Of a stretch of DNA of 64,000 bases, positions 12,201 through 24,491 are shown piece by piece; position 1 is the stretch's first letter, and each line of letters starts with the position of its first letter. The stretch comes from Andrena cerasifolii (lineage: Eukaryota > Arthropoda > Insecta > Hymenoptera > Andrenidae). The stretch is from the NCBI RefSeq assembly GCF_050908995.1, contig NC_135118.1, positions 3,286,001 through 3,350,000 of the forward strand, read 5' to 3'. The notes beneath the pieces were generated by a model. It saw only the letters and a list, made by a program, of their open reading frames with translations, was not told where the DNA came from and searched no databases. A program made the translations under genes and the position numbers.

Positions 12201-12288
12201 TCCTTTATTTTTGTGTAGAGTTGAAATTTTGTATAGCAGCCAACAGTGCAAAACGAAGAAAATGAAACTGACACACTAATATAATTCT
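9201..12288. other. Gene-free AT-rich stretch with a short local repeat
   Basis: No credible exon or element boundary seen overall. One local feature: about 43 bp at 10627-10670 recurs diverged at 10764-10810, both ending ATATCTCTTAGGC; the second follows TTAAGGGG (10760). This may be the remnant of a small element. Confidence 0.35.
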
Positions 12289-13168
12289 TTAAGGGGGTAT
12301 TCTATCCAAAAATTCTATTTTTTTTTGTTTGATTTTCAAATATTTTAGGGTTTCGAAAATATGTCGCTAAAATATTAAGGTGAAATTCGAAAAACTGCCA
12401 GAGCAAGAAAAACTGACAAACCCCTATAAGGGGTGTAAAGCCGCAGCGTGGCTGGCAGTCGTTCCCTCGACCCTTGTATCTAAAGAGGCTATGACTGCCA
12501 GCACAGAAGAGAGAGCTGCCCAACATGATTTTTTTGAAGCTCAGGAAGGTTTCCTCCACAGTCCTAGTATACCAGATTAAGGATAAGTTACAGAAATTAG
12601 TTGTTATCTACCGCAACTTCAGTCGTATAGGTCGTACTGCATGAAAAACTTTAAACGCGTTTTTCTCAAAAACTACTGGACCGATTGAGCTAAAATTTGA
12701 CACACATTCAACGTGAATGTGTACCTATAGCCGGAACCAGAATTATATCAATAGTTTTAATACAACCTTCCCCACACTTTGTTTTAGCTCAAGAAAAGTC
12801 GAAAAAATCAAATATAAATTTTTAAACAGCTGTGATTTCGGCAACAATGTCCGGACTTGGTTACATCTAGTTCGGGCGATAACTGCACTCATATAGATTA
12901 AAAAAATCTTTGGTACTTTCGTTTCAGATGACTACGACGACCGCAATTCGTGCGCCCGATGGGGCCGGTTTTTGATGACATGACCTGCACTTCGGCGTGT
13001 AACTTGTACAAATTGCAATATAATGCACTCCAAAAATTTGTGTTGATAGTTCAAACACTACTAAATACGTGTGCCAAAACCCTGCCCTGTAGGTGCGATA
13101 GGTTTTCCAGAATTAATTTTCAAATATCACCTTCAAAAACGAGTGTCTAGACTAGAATGCCCCCTTAA
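12289..13168. mobile_element. TTAAGGGG element, family 3
   Basis: Terminal inverted repeats TTAAGGGGGTATTCTA (12289) and its counterpart TAGAATGCCCCCTTAA (ending 13168), each including a TTAA. The internal box AAAACTTTAAACGCG at about 12645 is shared with family 2. The ORFs inside are not transposase-like. Non-autonomous DNA transposon. Confidence 0.75.
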
Positions 13169-14254
13169 GCCGATCAAGGTTCGAAGGTAATCAACAGAAT
13201 TGATAGCTGAAATTCCCCTATCACACCCCTCAATACCCCGAATATTTAAAGAACACTGGGAAGATTATTTTCCATTAGAAATTCCAGTTAAAATTCTGTT
13301 TCATTCAGCGAAATGAAAATTTTACTAAGACCATTCCAAATCCAATCGTCATTTCACTTTATTATAATAATAATGCTATTTTACTGCAACCTCGTGTAAC
13401 ACACACAAATAACAGAAGGGAGGAAAATATATAGCAATGAAAGAGATTAACCAAAAGCAAGAAAACGAGATAAAAACGAAGAAGCATAAAACAATTAAAA
13501 AAAATTAATATTGGCATGTTTTAAAGGGTTTCGTTAAAATGCGCGACAAAGGTAGATGCAACTTGATTAACCGGTTGAAATTTAACACACAGGTTTCAGC
13601 TTTAAGGCAATCTATACAAATTTGCATTTGAAATTGAAACTACCAAATTGTAACGCAGGGAAATTACATTTAACTCTAATTAATTACATAATGTACCATC
13701 GCAATATATATCTACATCTGAACCATGGGAATTTGCAAAAGCACCGGGCTAAATTTATGTTATATTTGCCTCTCCGTGGAACGGTTCCTTTAATCTCCAG
13801 AGCAAGCCGAATCGAAAAATCATTGGTCAGTCCAGAGCAGAGATGGTTGGCTGGATTTGCGAGTGGTAGGGAGAATTGAATAGCGAGAGAGGCTATTTTA
13901 ACCCCTCCGGTAGTTTAGATCGATATTAACTACCCTGAATTAATTAATAACTTGGTATGGATTCGGCGGGTATTGGGCGGTGCTCCAATTTCCAGCGGTT
14001 CCAGCCTCTCCAGACATTTAACATTAGGAATTGTTTCGTTGCGTTCGATTAACAGCATGATTTAATCTGAATATCCTGATTTTTGGTAATGCGAAACTAT
14101 TTTATCGGGGCCAGTTTGGTTGAAAACGGTGGAAAGATATTTTAAACTGAAATTTTATAATACACCCGGCGTCCAAATTAAAGGGACACGAAATTTTCGC
14201 CGAGAGACTGTCGATCTTTGAACTGCTATAATTCCGTGAAGAAAAATCGCACAG
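13169..14254. other. Gene-free stretch
   Basis: AT-rich; nothing codable or repetitive recognised. Confidence 0.3.
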
Positions 14255-15390
14255 TAGGGGTGGCCGGGGTTAGAAATTGCAGGGGCAGGTTGTTACAAAG
14301 CAGTTTAAATTTTTTTCACTTCGACGATGAAGTGGCTGATCTGTTTCAACCATACACGGTTGTGTATGTTGTTTGTTTGTAGTCGGTTCACGCGTTGTCA
14401 CTTTATTACAGTCTTTGTGCTTTAGGTAGTAATGGTAACCTTTCTCTTTCTACTTCAATCTTTTCTACCGAACAGACAGATAAATGTATGCAAATTAATA
14501 TTACCACGTTTGAATCAGTGCTCCTTTAGCTACAGATTGGTACCAAGAACTTGAGAATACACCGAACTGGTGTGAAGTTATTGTTTTTTATACACAGTGG
14601 TGTTAACCGGGGCAAGTTGTTGCACAAGACAAGGGGCATGTTGTTACATTGTATTTAGTAATTAATTTATTAATTTAACCCTTTAGTTACCCCTTAGTTA
14701 TTCCTAAATAAGTAAGATCGTACCCTGTAGCGGAAGAAAGACCACAATTGTACGAAGAAAGAAGATGAAATCAGAAATTTTAACAAACACCCCCGCAAGA
14801 GAATCCATACGACAGCAACAACTGTTAAATGAAAAAACGAAAAGTAAAATAGCAAAATCTAAAAAGATTTAAAAAGGAAATTGATGACATAAAAATAAAA
14901 AAACATACAGTTAAGGAAAGGGAGATGAGAAATAAAACCACCACGAATAATAGACACGAGTCCCCGCATGAAACGAACGACGATAATTAGTGCAACTGAT
15001 TTCAGTAGTTTTTTATTATTTTTAAAATAGATTTTTTATTGTATATTTATTGTAATAGATTCTTACCATTAATAAATTTACCTTTGTCCAAGAAAATATA
15101 ATTATATTACTCGTAGTAAGCCTCGTTTCGGAAAATTTAATCCTGTAACAACTTGCCCCGTATTGCGTAACAACTAACCCCCACTCGGGGCACGTTGATA
15201 CAACATGTCTCGACATTCAAAATGGCTTGTTTCGAAGTCATGGTTTTCGTTTAATTACATGCGGTAGCGGTCATCGGTAGAGGAAAGAACGTACTTTAAG
15301 TGAGAGTCATTGATGGTATTGAATATGGAATGCGAAAAAAATAAAAAATAAAAAGCTGAAAAATGTAACAACTGGACCCGGTCTCCTCTA
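14255..15390. mobile_element. Non-autonomous DNA element with GGGG(A/T)G(A/G)CCGGG ends and GGGGCAAGTTGTTACA iterons
   Basis: Starts TAGGGGTGGCCGGGG and ends CCCGGTCTCCTCTA, an imperfect terminal inverted repeat bounded by TA on both sides. Inside, variants of GGGGCAAGTTGTTACA occur forward near 14282, 14609, 14633 and 15187, and inverted near 15143, 15166 and 15363. The same terminus begins another copy at 63669. No transposase is present. Confidence 0.6.
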
Positions 15391-16982
15391 ATCTGCCTGG
15401 AGTCGTTTTGAACGGCGCAGCCTCTGATTTTCCTCGAAGATGCTGTTACAGTACGGAGCGAGGCAGGAAAATTAAGATGGTTTTTATAGTAGTCTCTGAT
15501 AAGCTGAATTACTTTTTAATTCTCCTTTATCGATAGGTTTATCGAAATGTTTAAAAAAAAGTGTGACATTTAAAGGAAATTTTAATAGTTTTAAAATAAC
15601 TTATTTCACCATACTATTATAAAAAATTTGTTTTAATATACGTACTTGTCTAACTACTTTGTTAGCTTTCATACTTTATATATTTTATTATTTAACAATA
15701 TACATTACTTGTTTTATTGGTAATTTCAAATTAATATTCAAGTAATATTCCAGTACTCTGTTTTAACATTTTAGTAAATTTAATATTCTTTTCTTACTAC
15801 TGTGATAGCTTTAACATACTTTATTTTACTATTTTAGTCACTTTGACATACCTACTCTGTTTTATTTTTTATTTTAGTAGGTTTAGTACCGTTTTCATAT
15901 TTTAGTAGTCTTCGTATATTCCGAGTGTTCTGACAGAAGAGGTCTGCGATAAGTATTCAAAGGCCCATAGCTGGAGATCTTTAAGAATAAATAGGAATAT
16001 ATTTCTGCGTCGCGATCCTTGCAGAGATTCGTTCTGCAACAGCATCATTCGGCTCGCATTCGTTGAAGTTTCCAGTAATGGGAGAGCGGAGTCTCTCCAG
16101 TCTCCGACGAGTTATCGTTGAAATTCCCGTAAAGGAGGAAGTAAGATGCCCTTGTAAAATATCACGCTGATTTCTGTACAAATGAATGCGCCCGTGTTAA
16201 ACGTGGAGGAGGAAATATTTATTCAGAGATTCAAGATCAAGACGTTCATCGAAAATATAAACGAATGGCTTCAAAGGAAATGCGATAGCCAGAGCGTTAC
16301 GATAAATTGATATCTACGGCTTAATCAATTTATAGTATTTGATAATTTAACATTCCTCGTGCAAATTGATATTATATAACGAATTTATTTATTTCAATTT
16401 ATTTATATTACAGAATCTAATTTTAATAAATGTACATGAAAATACTTAATTTACACTGTGAACTATATGAATTTAAAATTTTAAAAGCAGCTTAATATAA
16501 TAAACAGTAAATAATAAATTTTAAATGAGTTTAAAAGACTGTAACGTTACTATATAATACAGTAAGATTGCCACAATTTCCTCTCGTACAACATTACTAT
16601 TTATAATATTTTAATTTCAATCACATCACGATATGATTAATATTATCAATCTTACACGATGATATTATGGAACAAACATACCTGAATAAAAATGTCATAC
16701 GTTACAAATAGTATATGTATTAAGCGATCTTTAAAATTACGTAAATACAATTATACAATACAAGTAATACTAGCACTACCTTCCATCTGCAGTATAATTA
16801 CTACTGATAATTAGTGTAAAAAATAGTATTAATAAGTAAAGAAAGTATTATCTATAACAGCAAATTAAAAATAACTTATCAAGAAATAGCTACAGTTAAT
16901 TCCTCAATTCTTATGCGTAGTAATCTAAGGGTTCGTGTAGCCCTTAACGCTAATTCTGTAAATAAAGGTTATTAAGATGCAC
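15391..16982. other. Gene-free AT-rich stretch
   Basis: Very AT-rich with many short T and A runs; no exon-like or element-like boundary recognised. Confidence 0.3.
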
Positions 16983-17683
16983 TTAAGGGGGGAGCCTGGT
17001 GTAACTAAATGAAAATCGAGGCATTTTTCGGGAATTTTTTTTAAAGAAAGTATTTGATAGATCTTTCTGAAACTTTCAGGATATTGTATTAACAGGTTAA
17101 GGTATATAACAAAAAAATTTTATTAAAAAAGAGCGGCAAATAACAAAGTTATGCCCAGTCCGTTGGCGACGCAATTATTGCACTGCGGGCAACGTAGCGT
17201 CTTTTGCTTTCATCTGAAACCAAAAATCGAACAATTTTCTTTTAGTTTATGAGAGTACTAATTTGAAACTTAAAAGATGCAAAATGAAAAAATGGCGACC
17301 TCTTGAATAAAAAGTTCACTGTTTCCAATGAAATTTTGCCTTAAATGTCTAAAAAAAAGTTATTTATTTAAACAATATCATTATACTAATAACTTAGTAC
17401 TATGAAGAAAATGTTCACAAATATCTGTGCACAAGGCCAAGTCGATTGGTTGAATATTTTTTTAGTTACATTGCCCGCAAAGTATAAAACTGTCGTTTCG
17501 AGAAAAACACATTTAAAGTTTTGTGGTAGCCTGGCGCTCCGTAGCAAAACCGGCTATATCCGCTTTAATTTTTCGGATTTCGTTTTGCGGCTTTGGGAAC
17601 ATATTGTCGTGATGTTCAACTATTGATTTATGCAAAAAAAAAAATCGATTTCTTCGATCCGCTACACCAGGCTCCCCCCTTAA
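16983..17683. mobile_element. TTAAGGGG element, family 4
   Basis: Terminal inverted repeats TTAAGGGGGGAGCCTGGTGT at the left and ACACCAGGCTCCCCCCTTAA at the right are exact over 20 bp. An inverted version of the AAAACTTTAAA(C/T)G(C/T)GTTTTTCTC box lies at about 17500-17522. No coding capacity beyond short ORFs. Confidence 0.8.
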
Positions 17684-17820
17684 TGACACGCCACACCACT
17701 GAACTGCCTGAAAAGACACGACAACCACGTTTGATTTTTTTTTATTTATTTAAAGTCACATGCACCTCTTGCACCACTATTTACATTGCATTACTTTTGT
17801 TGTACAGTATATTATACTTA

Positions 17821-18035
17821 TCTTAATATATAAAGCAGAAAGCTTCTAGATATTTGTGTGTTTGTCGCCCAAAAACTTACGAACGATAAGCTCTGGAATC
17901 ACGAGATGTGCCTCAGCTCATTATGCCTGACTAATCCAGATGGATGTGACCATTTTCACAAAAGAAACCTAAAAAATTTTTTTTTTTTATAAAAGCAGAA
18001 TCAAAATTTCGAGCAAAGCCGAGTAGTAAAGCTAG
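17821..18035 (+). mobile_element. Short Helitron-like element
   Basis: Begins TCTTAATATATAAAGCAGAA after an A and ends AAAGCTAG before a T, matching the A|TC...CTRR|T rule for Helitrons. The 3' portion has the GAGCAAAGCCGAGTA type of short hairpin seen in insect Helitron ends. About 215 bp, non-coding. Confidence 0.5.
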
Positions 18036-19325
18036 TGTACTATAATTTGAGCAAAAGCTGTACACCGTAAATTTTACTATACTGTGCTTATATTTTACAT
18101 ACACTGTAGACTGAATTATATACGTTTGGTATTTGTTTGGTGAGTCCTAAGAAGCTAAGCTACACAAAGGGGTCGAAGTGGAGTTGCTGTATACATAGAT
18201 CCACGTGTCGGCGCATTAATTCTTCTGAAGCAAGCATAACGTTTCGTTAACGGCAACGTTCTAATACCTCGTGCTTGGGTGCAGAAGTGAATTGTTGGAT
18301 TTTGTAAGGGTCACGTGTTGCTTCGCGTGTATAGACGTTGAACTATAGCAAGATTGGAGCATCATGCTACTCAAGGAAAGCTTCTCCAGTATGCTCGATT
18401 AACTTCAAATTAACGAAACTCGTGGAATTTCTATAGACCATTTAAAATAGAATCGCAAATCTATAAATACCAACTGAAACATATTCCTAATTTAGCTTTC
18501 TTCTTGCGTCTCCACGCCATCGTATAGTGGCAATAAGTTATGACAGTATTTAGAATTAGAATAGAGTTTCAGAAACCAACCGAATTTTATTCATAATTAG
18601 AAATGTTCATTTACAGATTTTATGACTGTGCTTTATAAAGGTGTTTATAAAAATGAGTTCGGGACACATACACCCCTACAGCACATTGTGTTGCAGGAAC
18701 GTTGCAGAACCGTTGCTACACATTGCATTGTTACCGTTTGGTTGCGGGTTGCATTGCAATTTTACTGCAACATTGTGGAGACATTGCCGTGGAATATTGC
18801 AATGGACACGTTTGTGCAATGTTTCGGGAATATTGCGCATACAATACTCAAAAACTATTTGACCAATCACCTTTAAATTTTGCGCACTTTAAGTTTATAA
18901 TGTTCCTCAGAATATGAACCACAAGGTTTAACCAAATTATTAATTTTAACCACTGTTTTTAAACAAATAAAGCGCGAATTTTTGGCGAAATCATACTTAA
19001 CTGTTTGAAGTTCCGCCATCTTTAAAATATGCAAGTTTTTACACCATTTACGGTTCATATTCTTACAATTGGCACATAAATTGAAAAAAAAATTTGTTCT
19101 GTTTCACATAACTACCAGAGACGCTACAAACGGCGGCGTTTTACATCTCGATAAAAAAACCTATTTTAGATACTGCTCTATATCTTTTGTATTTATTATA
19201 ATTTTACTGTCATACAATTTTTTTCTACTTGTTATAATATTAAATGCAGTACCCTTAAAGTTCCGAAAGGAGTAGCGCATTGGTATCTTTGCAAAAAATT
19301 CCTTAAAATTGATGCAAAAATATGC
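18036..19325. other. Gene-free stretch with GCAA/TTGC-rich segment
   Basis: No gene recognised. Positions 18660-18860 are full of ATTGCA/TTGCAA motifs, giving ORFs in several frames of both strands; probably a small degenerate repeat. Confidence 0.3.
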
Positions 19326-20361
19326 AGTTATACCTAGTCAGGCGGCCGAAAAGAGGCGAATATTTGTGAATTTTTTTTGAAGAAGCGGAAGCGTATATTT
19401 TTACAGAACTTTTTGCGCTTAAAAGAGCAACATTTAAAGAACATTTGGTAATTTTTTCGTAGAAAAATATTTATGTTTATAATAAAGTATCAACCAACAT
19501 CCAAGAAGCATTTTTAAAAATTTGGTTGCAAAAATCACGTGAGAAAAATCAGGATTTTAACTTTAAATAGCCGCTATTTTGTTTTAAATTAATATTTCGG
19601 AAAATTACATATATACTAACGAAAATCCAAATACATTAATATACTAACGAAATCTTTTTTGTTTTTTGATTTTAGATAATCTGGTTCCGACTGGCAGTGC
19701 TCACCGCAAAACCAAATTTTTAAAAATGCTTCTTGGATGTCGCTTGTTATTTTATTATAAACTTAAATATTTTTCTATGAAAAAATTACCAAATGTTCTT
19801 TTACCCTTCGTTGACACTTCTCTTTTTTCGATCAACTTTGACATACTTGGGTAGCTCACACCCAGAACAATTTTTGAACGACTGCCATTCTTATCTGAAG
19901 AATCCAATCGTTGTGAAAAAAATCGGGTCAATTTTAAGATCTGTAGAATGTATTCTAATAGTTTTTTTAATTGAAATTTCTTCACAGTTTTTGTAAATAA
20001 AATCTAGATTACCATATGTCGAGAAAACACCAAGAAAATTTTTAAAAAATTGTAACTTTTACAAATTCCAATAATAGAAGCTAATAATCTACAGAGTTAT
20101 TGTTCAGATATAATGTTTTGAGAGAAAAAATAGTTTGTAAGTCAGCTTTGGAAGAAAGGTATTAATTTTACATATAGAAGGTACAGAGCGTCAAAATCAG
20201 CTTATGGATGGCTCACACCCAGAGCGTCAACGAAGGGTTAAATATTGCTTATTTTTAGCGCAAAAACTTCTGTAAGAATGTACGCTTCCGCTTTATCAAA
20301 AAAAAATTCTCAAACATTCATCACTTTTCGGGCGCCTGACTAAGTAGGTATAACCACTTAA
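19326..20361. mobile_element. TTAAGGGG palindromic element, family 5b copy 1
   Basis: Left end TTATACCTAGTCAGGCGG (terminal TTAAGGGG lost) and right end CCTGACTAAGTAGGTATAACC then ACTTAA. The arms are inverted copies around a centre near 19620. The right arm is interrupted by a piggyBac-like MITE at 19804-20237. It shares TTAA 20358-20361 with the next element. Confidence 0.72.
19804..20237 (-). mobile_element. piggyBac-like MITE, copy 1 (nested)
   Basis: Ends CCCTTCGTTGACAC and GCGTCAACGAAGGG, flanked by TTTA on the left and TTAA on the right. It is an inverted diverged copy of 31108-31542. It splits the right arm of the family 5b palindrome, so it inserted later. TTAA plus a CCC start fits the piggyBac rule; no ORF. 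Confidence 0.72.
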
Positions 20362-21077
20362 GGGGTCATGCTCAGTCAGGAGGCCAAAAAGAGGGTGGTC
20401 TTTGGAAATTTTTTACTTAAAACCTATAACACATTTCTCAAAAAATCTTTTTTCCTTTTAAGGATTGCATCTAGTACCGTGCATCGTAATTTTTTTATTT
20501 AAAAATATTCATTAAACACTAAGTTATTGTCCATCACTCGAAGGTTCTCTGAAAAAGGCTTCTACGGTGACCTGTGTTGCTTGAAAGTCGGTCTAAAATA
20601 AAAAATTCAAAAGAATTTACTTATTGTATTATAGTATCTAGTATTTGAACGAAGGATTTTTCGAAATATTGATTTGGGAAAAAATGGCTGATGTTTAAAG
20701 TAAAAGTTTCAATTTTTATCATAAATCGTGCCTAATTTTCGTCAATTAAAAGAAAACTAAGCATCGGATAAAAAAGCCTTCGTTCAAATACTAGATAATA
20801 TAATATAAGTAAATTCTTTTGAATTTTTTTATTTCAGATGATTGACTTTAGAGCAGCAGTGGTCACCGCAGAAGCCTTTTTTGAGAGAACCTTCGAGTGA
20901 TGGACAATAACTTAGTTATTGCTAAATATATTTAAATAAAAAAATTACGATGCACGGTACTAGATGCAATCCTTAAAAGGAAAAAAGATTTTTTTGAGAA
21001 ATGTGTTATAGGTTTTAAGTAAAAAATTTCCAAAGACCACCCTCTTTTTGGCCTCCTGACTGAGCATGACCCCTTAA
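20358..21077. mobile_element. TTAAGGGG palindromic element, family 5a copy 1
   Basis: Ends TTAAGGGGTCATGCTCAGTC and GACTGAGCATGACCCCTTAA, exact inverted repeats. Nearly the whole 720 bp is a palindrome centred near 20718. It abuts family 5b at one TTAA; the same 5b-5a order recurs at 32495-33795. Confidence 0.8.
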
Positions 21078-22795
21078 AAGATTTTGGGGCCCCTTATACA
21101 GGGTGATCACTTCTTAGGCATTTATGACAATTTGACTGAAAAGTGTTTCTGACAAAAGTTAGATTTTAAAATTCAAAAAAATTCCTACGGTGCCCCCCTT
21201 TCTTGACGCCCTAAGCACGTGCTTATTTTGCTTATTAATTAATCCAGTACTGCTTCTGATCTAGAGTAGGTACATGATTAAACTCAAATATAGCCTCCTG
21301 CAATATTTCTTTACATCTTCTTCTTTGCTGTTACCTAATAAAACCAATATTATTATCACCGTTACTATTATATTACCACTGCTACCATAACTTGCACGAT
21401 ACTCTCATTTCAACCAATTCCCCAGAAAGCATTGCCCACTTGCCTGTTTTTCGCACAGTTCACTACTCGCGCACGTACATGCATACGTACGTGCAACGAT
21501 CGCGCGGATTAGGCGCGAGGTAACGTTGTTGTCTGCTTTGCATCGGCCCAATTACACAACGTGGAAGTTGCAGCCTCGGTATGGTTGCACCGGGCGCACA
21601 CGTCGCGGAATTTCTCACATTAGTCTGATCTGCGTGCAGCCGCGATACCAGCTGACGACGCGTAGCCAGCGATGTCTGCGATCCTCCAACGATCTTTCCT
21701 ATTAAGTTTCCTCGGCTGCCGTGAAGGGGATGACCCGTTCCCCTGACAGCTCCACTTTTTTTTCTGTTCTCAAAACAACCTGGGATCGGCAGTCACGATT
21801 CCCTGGCCAGGATTCACGACGTGAGAGCGGCTGGAGGATCCTCGACACGCGTGTATCGGGATTGCTCGATAGGCGAGCTTGTAATCGGGGTGGAAACGGG
21901 ATTGTGACAGTGGCCACTTGCGCAAAAATGAATGGAGGCAACGATAAGGGCCGGTTCACAGGAGAAACTTCCTGCGGATTAAAAAGGAACCGTAGAACCT
22001 TCAGTAACCGAATTAATCGGGAGACACGACAGTGGATTATTTTATATACTCAGCAATAAATTCATTTCGCAAATTCTTTGCATTTTGTAGGGATACACGA
22101 GAATAGGGCTGGGTAGGCATTCTTTCGATCGCCGTGTTTTTATACGCTGTTATTTTCTAGTAGTAACGCGTCTCTACAGTGTTGATGTATTGCTTTATTT
22201 TTGCTACAAAAGGGGTTTACCCGTACGAGTGATATAAATAAATAAATATGAAAATTCACAGTTTCTTCGAAGGTGTGTCCCACCTCTAGACCCGGTTCAT
22301 TGCCGGAACGAAAATTAGGTATGCCTTTTGAGATCAGTTAAATTACATGTCTGCAAAGTCTTGGAAGTTTTGAAATTTTCAATTTCCGCAACTTCCCTCG
22401 TAACTCTAAGAGCACCTACTAAGATGATGGACTGTACTTGAATTACTCTACATCAGGCCTGAGACTAAACTTAATTGCATTTCACTTGGCTTTTAAACAG
22501 TACCGAATGACTTAGTACTGAGAAAATACAGTGGGTTTTAAATTTTGAAAGTAAGAGAAGGTGTAATGTGATCGAGCGATATTTAAGTGTAATGTATTGT
22601 TTATCAGTACGAATAAACTTGGAAAGACGGAAACAGTTTTTATATGTGAAAAGTCACTCATAGATTGGGATTACATTACACATAATTCAGAACTATCTTC
22701 AAACGTAGCTATCCCCTACATTTTAACTAAAGTCGAAGAAACTCGCATTCAAGTTACTACAATTCAATCCGAATCGTTCTTCTTTTAACAAACAC
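21078..22795. other. Gene-free stretch
   Basis: Moderate GC between about 21450 and 21960, otherwise AT-rich. The ORFs at 21702-22059 overlap on opposite strands and match nothing known. Confidence 0.3.
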
Positions 22796-24491
22796 CAGGG
22801 CTGGGGGAAATTTTGAAATAGTTTGAGACAAAATACTAAAAACTGAAATATTTTCATAAGCAAATAGTGGTTGAAAATACTATTTCATTTAATGCTTAAA
22901 TAAAATACCTACTGTCTGAAAATATTATTTCATTTAATGCTTAAATAAAGTACCTACTGTTAGAAAATAATATTTCATTTAATGCTTAAATAAAGTACCT
23001 GCTGTTTAAAAATACTATTTCATTTAATGCTTAAATAAACCACCTACTGTTTAAAAATACTATTTCATTTAATGCTTAAATAAAATACCTACTGGTTGAA
23101 AATACTATTTCATTTAATGCTTAAATAAAACACCTACTGCTTAAAAATACTATTTCATTTAACGCTTAAATAAAATACCTACTGGTTGAAAATACTATTT
23201 CATTCAATGCTTAAATAAAACACCTACTGTTTAAAAATACTATTTCATTTAATGCTTAAATAAAACACCTACTGTTTAAAAATACTATTTCATTTAATGC
23301 TTAAATAAAACACCTACTGTTTAAAAATTCTATTTCATTTAATGCTTAAATAAAATACATACTGGTTGAAAATACTATTTCATTTAATGCTTAAATAAAA
23401 CACCTACTGCTTAAAAATACTATTTCATTTAACGCTTAAATAAAATACCTACTGGTTGAAAATACTATTTCATTCAATGCTTAAATAAAACACCTACTGT
23501 TTAAAAATACTATTTCATTTAATGCTTAAATAAAATACCTACTGTTTAAAAATACTATTTCTTTCAATACTTAAATAAAATACCTACTGTTTAAAAATAC
23601 TATTTCAATAAACGCTTAAATCATGAGAAAATACTATTTACTATTTACACTCGGATTCGAATATAGGAACTAGGGGATCGAAAATACGAGATACAAATGT
23701 AAAAACCAAACAGATCTCCCAAATGTTGTCGCTACCTTCTTAAGATTACACATACCTCTTCGGATAAATATTTCTTGCAAGTATTTGGGAAATTCCAAAA
23801 ATTCTGACACTTTCTGCATATGCACAAATTCACTCTGAGAGGGTGTAATCGACCCCTGAAAATCCGGTTATTTTCCGATTTTGTGTTTTAACTCGTGGAC
23901 TGTAATTTTTTTTTAGCAAATGATAGATCTAATTAAAAGAAGTAACTTTTGCCTTGAAACTTATTTTCTATCTCTTATAAATCCGGGAAATAGCCGAATA
24001 TTCGGAGGTTAATTTCACCCCCTTCGAGTGAATTTGGGCAGCAAACAAAAATTGCGTTGTAAACAGGAGGAAATCCCCTACAAATTAAGAAAGTTTCAGA
24101 ATTTTTTGAATCATCGGGTTCGGTATCTTCCTTGTAAGTATTATTTGAAATATTAATATCTGAAATACTATTTTCTTATATTCCAATAAAATACTCATTT
24201 TACAATCGTAATTGTATAAGTTTATATATTAGAAATATATATTTGAAATACCATTTTTATATATTAGAAATATATATTTGAAATACCATTTTTATATATT
24301 AGAAGAAATATATAGAAATGTATAGAATATATAAAAATATACTTTTGAAATACCATTGTTATATATTAGAAGAATATATATTTGAAATACCATTTCAAAG
24401 AAAAGTTTTTTGTCAAATCCTGTATCACTCGAGGAAATACAAATATTTATTTCTATTTATCTATTTCGAAAATCTGTTTTCCCCAGCCCTG
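22796..24491. mobile_element. hAT-like non-autonomous element carrying a 45-bp satellite
   Basis: Ends CAGGGCTGGGG and CCCCAGCCCTG, with flanking 8-mers acaaacac (22788-22795) and acaaaaaa (24492-24499) that agree at 6 of 8 positions. CAGGG ends and an 8-bp duplication are hAT features. The interior holds the satellite at 22866-23630 and degenerate GAAATACCATTT repeats at 24226-24400. No transposase. Confidence 0.7.
22866..23630. repeat. 45-bp tandem satellite, about 17 copies
   Basis: The monomer contains CATTTAATGCTTAAATAAAA and CACCTACTG; the CATTT landmark falls at 22886 and then every 45 bp to 23606. Variants show a higher-order period: monomers from 23066 to about 23290 recur almost identically 270 bp (six monomers) later. 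Confidence 0.95.

Noticed and set aside
22866..23630. CRISPR-like regular spacing
   Set aside because: The repeats are contiguous 45-bp monomers without unique spacers, in a eukaryotic genome.
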